From Anaerolineae bacterium (GTDB taxonomy: Bacteria; Chloroflexota; Anaerolineae; B4-G1), in contig JADHWW010000076.1 of the NCBI GenBank assembly GCA_016783285.1, positions 1-9,406 of the forward strand: DNA of 9,406 nucleotides, given 5' to 3'. Positions 4,371 to 9,406 of this stretch are shown piece by piece. Numbering within the stretch: position 1 is the first letter of the stretch; each line of letters starts with the position of its first letter. Made by a program: the position numbers and the translations under genes. Below the pieces are notes generated by a model. The model was not told where the DNA came from, did not search any database, and saw nothing but the letters and a program-made list of their open reading frames with translations.

Positions 4371-7300
4371 TGGGTCGAAGACGAGCACGCGCCCGCTATG
4401 AGCGTCGGTCACGTAGATGGAGCCGTCCTCACCGGTGGCGATGCCCGTGGGAAGAGCGAAGGAAGACTCGTCGAAACCGTATTGGCCAAAGGAGAATAGA
4501 TACTCGCCCTGGCCGTCGAACACCAGCACCCGGTAGTGGCCCGGGTCGGTGACGTAGACACGTCCCTCGGCGTCCACCGCCAGGTAGGGTTTCTCCTCGG
4601 GCAGACCGGCATCCCAGCCGGCGATGGGCCACTGCCGCAAGAAGACGCCGTCGCTGTCGAACACCTGCACGCGCCGGTTCCACGTGTCGGCGACGTAGAC
4701 TTCATCGTCCGGGCCACCGATGGCGATGCCGACCGGCTCGTCCAGGTAGCCCTCCAGCGCGCCCCCCCCACCCCACTGGAATGCGAACCGCCCGTCCGGC
4801 TCGAAAACCTGGATGCGCTTGTTGCCCGTGTCGGTCACGTAGACCCGCCCGCCGGGCCCGATGGCGATGCCGCGCGGGCCGTAAAAGGCGCTCTGTCCCA
4901 TTGGGTCGTCGGGACCGTACTGGCCGAACAGCCCCCAGGCAGTGACTGGATCGCCCTCGGTGTCCAGTTCCTGGATGCGATGGTTCCAGGTATCGGCAAC
5001 GTACATCGTGCCATCGAAGGCGACGGCGACGTCCCAGGGCTCGTTAAAGCCCCGGGGCAATCCCGCCTCCGTCTCAATGGTGGACTGTTGCCCCCAGGCG
5101 GCGACGAACTCTCCGTCGGCGGTGAACTTTTGGATGCGATGGTTGCCGCTGTCGGCCACATAGACGAAACCGTCGGGGCCGACTTCGATGCCGCGCGGGT
5201 TCTGGAGTTGGCCGGGCCCTGTGCCCTCGCTGCCGAACACCAACCGCGCGGTCAACTCCTGCCAGCCATCGGCATAAGGGTCGGTCGGGCCAATCTCGAC
5301 CAGGCCGGTCGTGCCCAGATCCCACATCTGGGCCGCCACGTCCCGGCGGACGTAGAGGCGGTACTCGCTGTGCAGCGGCCACTGGTCGAGTGTATGCGTC
5401 TTGCCGGTCAGTTCGTCGTAGCGGCGGTAGTCGCGGTCGTACCAGATGTCCCACAACGCGGCGCGGGTCTGAGGGTCGGTGATGGCGTGAGTGAGACGCG
5501 CCCAGGTCATGTTCTTATAGTCCTCCATCGGCCACCACAGGTAGGTGTAGGTATTGACCAGGTAATCGTCGCCCATATAGGGCGCCACGGCCTCCCACTG
5601 CTCCCGCCCGGCGATGATAACAGGGACGTCCATATTGTCCCGCGATGGCTGCTCGCCGTAAAAGATGCGGTTGGGATAGTTGCGCAGGTACCAGTTGAAC
5701 GGCCAGGAGCCGTCAGAGCCGTAGGCCACCTCGATGACGTTGGGCCCGCCGGCGACGCGACGCGAGAGTTCCTCGATCTGGCGCATACTCTCCTTGACGG
5801 CTGGGCCAGCGTGGGCGTAGACCAGGAACTCGGTCGGGTAGTCATAGTTGACGTAGCAAAAGCGCCAGGCAGTGCGAATGGTGAGGAGCACCGGCAGAAG
5901 CAGCGCGACGAGCAGCAGGACGCGCGTGGCCACTCGCCACTCGCTGCGCCGGGCCAGGTAGACCAGCCCTGCGCCAAAGACGAGCGTGCCGACCAGCCCG
6001 CCTATGAACTGACCGGTGACGTTCAAGTGCGTCAGTTCATATCCCTGGAATGGGCCCGCGAGAATCGCACTAACGAACATCACCAGTGCCGCGATGAACG
6101 GAGGAGCGACGAGCGCCAGTAACCAGACCCGGCGCTGCAGTACCTGTCGCCAATCTATTCCCTCGATCAGCCGTCCCACCAGCCAGCCGCCGAGTAAGAT
6201 CATTGGCAAGGCCAGGTGAACGGTGAGCCAGGGCATCTTTTCACCTGCGTAGGAGTACGTGATCCAGGCGAGCGCGGTCCACCACAGGAGGAAGAGGATG
6301 AATGGAGAATGGAGAATGGAGAATGGAGAATGGGTTGCGGAGCGGACAGCCACGTAGATGGAGGCGATGATGGTCAGTAGTAGCGGGAGGTATTCGTAAA
6401 AGGGCACCATCACCAACAAATAGTAGTACCAGGGCTGCCCACCTCGTTCCACTTCCTGCTGCACCAGCCAGTAGCCCAACGAGCCGACCATGCCGCTGGC
6501 GATGCCGGTTCCGTTCGTAAAGACGGTGGTGAAAAGCACGACAAAGATGGCATAGTAGATAGCAGATGCCACGCCCCAGCGACGCCAGTCCCACGCCAGT
6601 CCCACGCCGGCCGAGATCAACAGCAGCACGCCGGTGATGGCAGCCGAGTAGTAGAGCGTCGGGGAATTGTAGTCGAGGGGATTCAGACCGAAAATTCTGA
6701 TCGGGATCGGCGCAAAGAGCGGTAAACAGAGGGTTCCCAGAACGATAATGAGGTCAAAACTGCGGTAGGTGCGCAGATCATGTCCGACACGGGTAACCAG
6801 AATAAAAGCGGCGGTGGCAAGAGCAAGCACAGCCAACGTGCCGCCGAAAAAAGTCCACCAGGGCGGTATACCGGTCTCACCGACCCGGAGCACTCCTATC
6901 AGCAAAAGAGCCAGTCCCACTCCGGCCATAGCCAGGGCGAGCAAAAAGTACCAATAAACACTCGCGCGTGACCATTGGTACTGCGCCAGCCGGAGCACGA
7001 ACAGGCCGAGGAGAAAGAGACCGAGGATAGCATTGTAGATAAAGGCGACTTCTTTGGTGGCGAACATGAGCGAGAGGCCGGCTGCCATCAGGCATAGGTG
7101 GCGTTCACGACCGTCGCGGAGGTAGGAGAAGACGGCCAGGACGACGATCAGGAACCATAGGATGACCGGGATGTCGTGGCGGATGTAGCGCGAGTAGTAG
7201 GCGATGGAGGGGGAGATGAGCAGGAAGAATGAGGTGACGAGCGCACCGGTACGGCCCAGCCAGCGCCGTAGCAGGTAGGGCAAGGCCACCAGCGCCACGC

Positions 7301-7598
7301 CGATCAGCGCGACCGCCAGCCGGGCAGTGAAATCATTGTCGCCGAAGAGAAAGTAAGAGAGAGCCGTGATGTGAAAGAGAAACGGGCCGTGCATCATCGG
7401 CGTGTGTTGAAAACCCCGGCCCGAGTACAGGTACCAGGAGTACTCAGTGTGCAGGCTTTCGTCGTGGCTCTGCACCCGGTCGCCCAGGCCCCACAACCGC
7501 GTGACGAGGGCCAGGACGATGAGAATGACATAGAGGGACTTTTCCCAATCCCATCTGACGAGGCTGTTTATAGGTTTATCTAACACTGTTTGCTCCAT
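4365..7598 (-). CDS. Agl23-like GT-C membrane protein (TIGR03663 type) with C-terminal six-repeat NHL beta-propeller
   Basis: The protein has 1077 residues from ATG 7598. Residues 20-40 form the first membrane helix. It is followed by DRVQSHDESLHTEYSW (40-55), which has the acidic residues expected in the first outer loop of GT-C/GT-39-like glycosyltransferases, then HTPMMHGPF (65-73). Roughly a dozen further hydrophobic segments run to about residue 580. A soluble region follows (about 590-780) with many aromatic residues. Residues 784-1077 contain six NHL-type repeats, each with a core like VYVADSGNHRIQ, enough for a closed six-bladed propeller. The first two-thirds match the family called flippase-activity-associated Agl23, linked to protein or lipid glycosylation; substrate and donor are unknown. 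The propeller is probably extracytoplasmic and may bind glycan or protein partners. GGAGGAG (7610-7616) lies eleven bases upstream. The gene begins eight bases after the stop of the GT-39-like gene, so they are surely co-transcribed. Residues 422-433 come from a heptamer DNA repeat. Confidence 0.82.
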   Translation of the reverse strand: MEQTVLDKPINSLVRWDWEKSLYVILIVLALVTRLWGLGDRVQSHDESLHTEYSWYLYSGRGFQHTPMMHGPFLFHITALSYFLFGDNDFTARLAVALIGVALVALPYLLRRWLGRTGALVTSFFLLISPSIAYYSRYIRHDIPVILWFLIVVLAVFSYLRDGRERHLCLMAAGLSLMFATKEVAFIYNAILGLFLLGLFVLRLAQYQWSRASVYWYFLLALAMAGVGLALLLIGVLRVGETGIPPWWTFFGGTLAVLALATAAFILVTRVGHDLRTYRSFDLIIVLGTLCLPLFAPIPIRIFGLNPLDYNSPTLYYSAAITGVLLLISAGVGLAWDWRRWGVASAIYYAIFVVLFTTVFTNGTGIASGMVGSLGYWLVQQEVERGGQPWYYYLLVMVPFYEYLPLLLTIIASIYVAVRSATHSPFSILHSPFILFLLWWTALAWITYSYAGEKMPWLTVHLALPMILLGGWLVGRLIEGIDWRQVLQRRVWLLALVAPPFIAALVMFVSAILAGPFQGYELTHLNVTGQFIGGLVGTLVFGAGLVYLARRSEWRVATRVLLLVALLLPVLLTIRTAWRFCYVNYDYPTEFLVYAHAGPAVKESMRQIEELSRRVAGGPNVIEVAYGSDGSWPFNWYLRNYPNRIFYGEQPSRDNMDVPVIIAGREQWEAVAPYMGDDYLVNTYTYLWWPMEDYKNMTWARLTHAITDPQTRAALWDIWYDRDYRRYDELTGKTHTLDQWPLHSEYRLYVRRDVAAQMWDLGTTGLVEIGPTDPYADGWQELTARLVFGSEGTGPGQLQNPRGIEVGPDGFVYVADSGNHRIQKFTADGEFVAAWGQQSTIETEAGLPRGFNEPWDVAVAFDGTMYVADTWNHRIQELDTEGDPVTAWGLFGQYGPDDPMGQSAFYGPRGIAIGPGGRVYVTDTGNKRIQVFEPDGRFAFQWGGGGALEGYLDEPVGIAIGGPDDEVYVADTWNRRVQVFDSDGVFLRQWPIAGWDAGLPEEKPYLAVDAEGRVYVTDPGHYRVLVFDGQGEYLFSFGQYGFDESSFALPTGIATGEDGSIYVTDAHSGRVLVFDPL
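6300..6334. repeat. Heptamer tandem repeat (GAATGGA)5 within the Agl23-like gene
   Basis: Four exact copies of GAATGGA are followed by GAATGGG. On the coding strand this yields residues 422-433 (THSPFSILHSPF region) between two hydrophobic segments. One unit gained or lost would shift the frame. Confidence 0.9.
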
Positions 7599-7606
7599 TA
7601 TTTTCT

Positions 7607-9394
7607 TTACTCCTCCATCGCGGGCAGCCAGAACGCGGCCCACTCATCGGTCACAGGCGCCGACGGCGTGCGCCGGAGCAACAGATGCCCGACGGCAGCC
7701 TGGCAGCGCGGCGGCCATTCCCAGACGCAAGTAATCTCACGCGCATCCCAACTGCGTCGCAGGGCGAAACCCTGCCCCACGTACTCTATGCCATCCGGCA
7801 ATGTGGGAGCAGGGTGATCCGGCTCATCTCCGCGATGCCAGGTCACCAGTGCCCCCCCTCGGTCCCCCCCAATTCTGGGAGGGAAGTCACTCAGCCTTTC
7901 GACCCGGCGGGCCGCGCTGAAATCCCGCAGATACCAGGCCAGGACCGAGTCGGGGGCCGCCTCGAGCGTGAACGGCAGCGTGGTCGGCATCCCCGTCTCA
8001 CGCCACGAGAGATCGCGCAGCGTTTGCACCAGGTCGCGCACCTCGACGGCAGTGGGCCGGCGCACCAGCAGTTCTCGTGGATCGGACGGGCGGGCGTGCG
8101 CCAGATTCCATCCCGCTGACAGGGTGACCGCCAGGAGCGCGATGCCCGTGCCCACGACGACACCGCGCAATGCGGTATTGAGACTCACCGCTAACGCAAA
8201 GACCAGTGCCAGTAACATTTGCAGGACGACCGTCAGCAAGACCAGCCCCGCGTCCGCAACATTGCCCGTTTCCGCGTAACGCACGAGCACGAGATAACAA
8301 TGGGCCCACAGGATCAGCACTAGAAGCACGTACAACCCTTCGGCTGCGCTCAGGACATGCCCTTCGTTGAACCACGATCCCCGGGCTTGCACGAGCGCCT
8401 GCACCGTGATGCCGGTGAGCAAGGTCAGCGGCAGGAGCACCCACAGCAGGTCTAGCGGCGCCCGGCCCGGCATCAGGATCAGCAGCAGGGTTGCCAGAGC
8501 CGCCCATAGCCCCAGCAGTGCGCCGAATTGGTTGGTCTGTTTGTTTGTTTGTTTGTTGGTTGGTTGGTTGGTTGGTTGCCGGATGGCCCAGACCAGCCCG
8601 CCGAGACCAAAGAGCAAGGCCAGCGGCTCGTAGACGGCCAGGAGGGTGAAGGGCGAAACGACGGGGGTCGAGACCGGGCCGAAGCGGGCAATCCAGGCCG
8701 GGAGAAGGTCACCCGCGGCCCCCAGGCCGGCCGGGTTCCAGCCCAGCCCGGTCGAGAATGCCAGAATGAAGAAGGAAGAAGGAAGAAGGAAGAATGGAGA
8801 AGGAAGAATGAAGAATGGAGAATGGAGATGAGGCAGGGTAACTTTTTCATTGGGCCAAATCAGGGAGAGGGTGAGGCAGGCCAGGGCCAGGGGTAGCAAC
8901 AGTCCGTAGGCCACTGGGCTGCTCGTCAGGGCCAGCGCCAGGCCCGCCGCCGCGAGGATGAGCCAACGACGTTCGCTGGTGTCGCGGAAACTGACCAGCC
9001 CGCCCAGGAGGGCCATCGCTCCCACGGCGGCCACCACCGCGCCGTCCAGTTGGCGCGAGGCCAAGAGCGCCGTCGGGGAGAGGGCCAGGTACAGCCCGGC
9101 CGCCAATGCGCCCACGCGCCCGATGCGCCGCCGGAGCAGAAACGGCATGAGCGCCAGAACGCTGCCGAACAACGCCGGCCACAGGCGGGCCAGCGTGTCA
9201 CTGGCGCCACAAAGAGTGAATAGCAGCGTATTGGCCGCGAGGAGCAGCGGGCTGTAGTTGGCAGTCTGGAAAGACTGCCCCACTCGCCAGGCCAGCATTG
9301 CTTCGCGGGCCTCGGAGGCGTTGAGCGGGGCGGCGTCGAGATGGATCAGGCGCAGCGCGAGCGCGACGACGGCGATGAGTGCCCACAGGGTCAT
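7607..9394 (-). CDS. GT-39-like (GT-C fold) polytopic membrane protein, probably partial at its 5' end
   Basis: From ATG 9394 the protein has 595 residues, but the frame stays open upstream to the window edge (9406), so the true start may lie outside. The N-terminal layout fits the PMT/ArnT-like GT-39 superfamily: a helix ending RLIHLDAAPLNASEAREAMLAWR (15-37), then a series of hydrophobic segments such as those near 71-86, 94-112 and 145-180, continuing to about residue 440. A soluble C-terminal part of about 150 residues follows. The usual acidic pair of the first loop (DEA) is SEA here (S27-E28), so one expected catalytic acidic residue is missing. It may be a non-catalytic partner or a diverged enzyme; substrate unknown. 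It lies just upstream of the Agl23-like gene with an eight-base gap, so the two products may act together in envelope glycosylation. Three unrelated DNA repeats lie in the frame, at residues 190-211, 273-289 and 346-353. Confidence 0.75.
   Translation of the reverse strand: MTLWALIAVVALALRLIHLDAAPLNASEAREAMLAWRVGQSFQTANYSPLLLAANTLLFTLCGASDTLARLWPALFGSVLALMPFLLRRRIGRVGALAAGLYLALSPTALLASRQLDGAVVAAVGAMALLGGLVSFRDTSERRWLILAAAGLALALTSSPVAYGLLLPLALACLTLSLIWPNEKVTLPHLHSPFFILPSPFFLLPSSFFILAFSTGLGWNPAGLGAAGDLLPAWIARFGPVSTPVVSPFTLLAVYEPLALLFGLGGLVWAIRQPTNQPTNKQTNKQTNQFGALLGLWAALATLLLILMPGRAPLDLLWVLLPLTLLTGITVQALVQARGSWFNEGHVLSAAEGLYVLLVLILWAHCYLVLVRYAETGNVADAGLVLLTVVLQMLLALVFALAVSLNTALRGVVVGTGIALLAVTLSAGWNLAHARPSDPRELLVRRPTAVEVRDLVQTLRDLSWRETGMPTTLPFTLEAAPDSVLAWYLRDFSAARRVERLSDFPPRIGGDRGGALVTWHRGDEPDHPAPTLPDGIEYVGQGFALRRSWDAREITCVWEWPPRCQAAVGHLLLRRTPSAPVTDEWAAFWLPAMEE
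7610..7616 (-). promoter_or_regulatory. Ribosome binding site for the Agl23-like gene, inside the end of the upstream gene
   Basis: The minus strand reads GGAGGAG within the last codons of the GT-39-like gene, eleven bases before ATG 7598. It supports ATG 7598 over the in-frame upstream start at 7643 and suggests translational coupling. Confidence 0.6.
8336..8356 (-). repeat. Dispersed repeat unit (CCTGAGCGCAGCCGAAGGG) within the GT-39-like gene
   Basis: The plus strand reads CCCTTCGGCTGCGCTCAGG and continues by two bases. This is a variant of a short interspersed repeat I know from many environmental bacterial genomes, where one frame gives the peptide CPERSRR; that peptide appears here in an alternate minus frame. 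In the real frame it encodes HVLSAAEGL (346-354). Confidence 0.6.
8528..8578. repeat. Tetranucleotide tandem repeat within the GT-39-like gene
   Basis: Reading the plus strand, four copies of TTGT (8541-8556) are followed by five of TGGT (8557-8576), with degenerate units on the left flank. The coding strand gives a polar stretch QPTNQPTNKQTNKQTNQ (residues 273-289) between membrane segments. Gain or loss of a unit would break the frame. Confidence 0.92.
8764..8826. repeat. Heptamer tandem repeat (GAAKGRA)9 within the GT-39-like gene
   Basis: Nine consecutive seven-base units fit GAAKGRA: GAATGAA, GAAGGAA three times, GAATGGA, GAAGGAA, GAATGAA, GAATGGA twice. The 63 bases keep frame and encode residues 190-211 (HSPFFILPSPFFLLPSSFF region). 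The same consensus occurs in the Agl23-like gene at 6300-6334. Confidence 0.92.
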
Positions 9395-9406
9395 CTCGAC
9401 GGTGAT

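Noticed and set aside
4536..6122. 528-residue plus-strand open frame
   Set aside because: It is a shadow antisense to the Agl23-like gene; its apparent regularity (repeated VG/HVD patterns) mirrors the NHL repeats on the other strand.
7599..7643. Upstream start at 7643 for the Agl23-like gene
   Set aside because: It would overlap the end of the GT-39-like gene; ATG 7598 follows GGAGGAG and starts a normal N-terminus.
1..9406. CRISPR array expected next to the Cmr genes
   Set aside because: No regularly spaced direct repeats of 25-40 bases were seen; the tandem arrays present have units of 4, 7 and 12 bases and lie in or at the ends of genes.

Overview
The window looks like a piece of a high-GC bacterial chromosome. 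Chloroflexota (an Anaerolineae-like lineage) is the best guess, from three things: the two-gene cluster of a GT-39-like protein and an Agl23-like protein with an NHL tail, the long form of Csx3, and the interspersed repeat reading CCTGAGCGCAGCCGAAGGG. This taxonomic call is inference. No rRNA, tRNA or CRISPR array was seen.

Region 1 (1-2823) is the edge of a type III-B CRISPR-Cas locus. A partial cmr1 gene runs leftward off the window (625 to 1, minus strand). The rest of the cmr operon presumably lies to the left. Upstream of it on the same strand is a CARF-domain protein of the Cas_NE0113 type with a C-terminal LuxR/GerE-type helix-turn-helix (1630 to 749). Facing away from it, only 35 bp distant, is a long-form Csx3 (1666-2823). 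It has an N-terminal P-loop ATPase domain and what look like two Csx3 units at the C-terminus. Together these suggest a cyclic-oligoadenylate (cOA) sensing and degrading side module attached to the Cmr effector. The CARF-HTH protein could turn the cOA signal into transcriptional control.

Region 2 (2881-4126) is a plus-strand operon with a good sigma-70-like promoter: an AbrB-type antitoxin, a PemK/MazF-type toxin, and a third small gene of unknown function. By eye it is less GC-rich than its neighbours, which fits acquisition as a module.

Region 3 (4123-4370) is the convergent intergenic space. It holds a 118-bp imperfect palindrome with 15-bp ends flanked by CTAG (MITE-like), a second hairpin that may act as a shared terminator, and a 12-bp tandem duplication covering the stop codon of the next gene.

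Region 4 (4365-9406) is a minus-strand pair of large membrane proteins: a GT-39-like (GT-C fold) protein followed, 8 bp later, by an Agl23-like GT-C protein carrying a six-repeat NHL beta-propeller. Both genes carry low-complexity DNA repeats inside their coding frames (a shared heptamer repeat, a tetranucleotide repeat, and a dispersed 19-21 bp repeat). These encode odd peptides in extramembrane or interhelical segments and are candidates for slippage.
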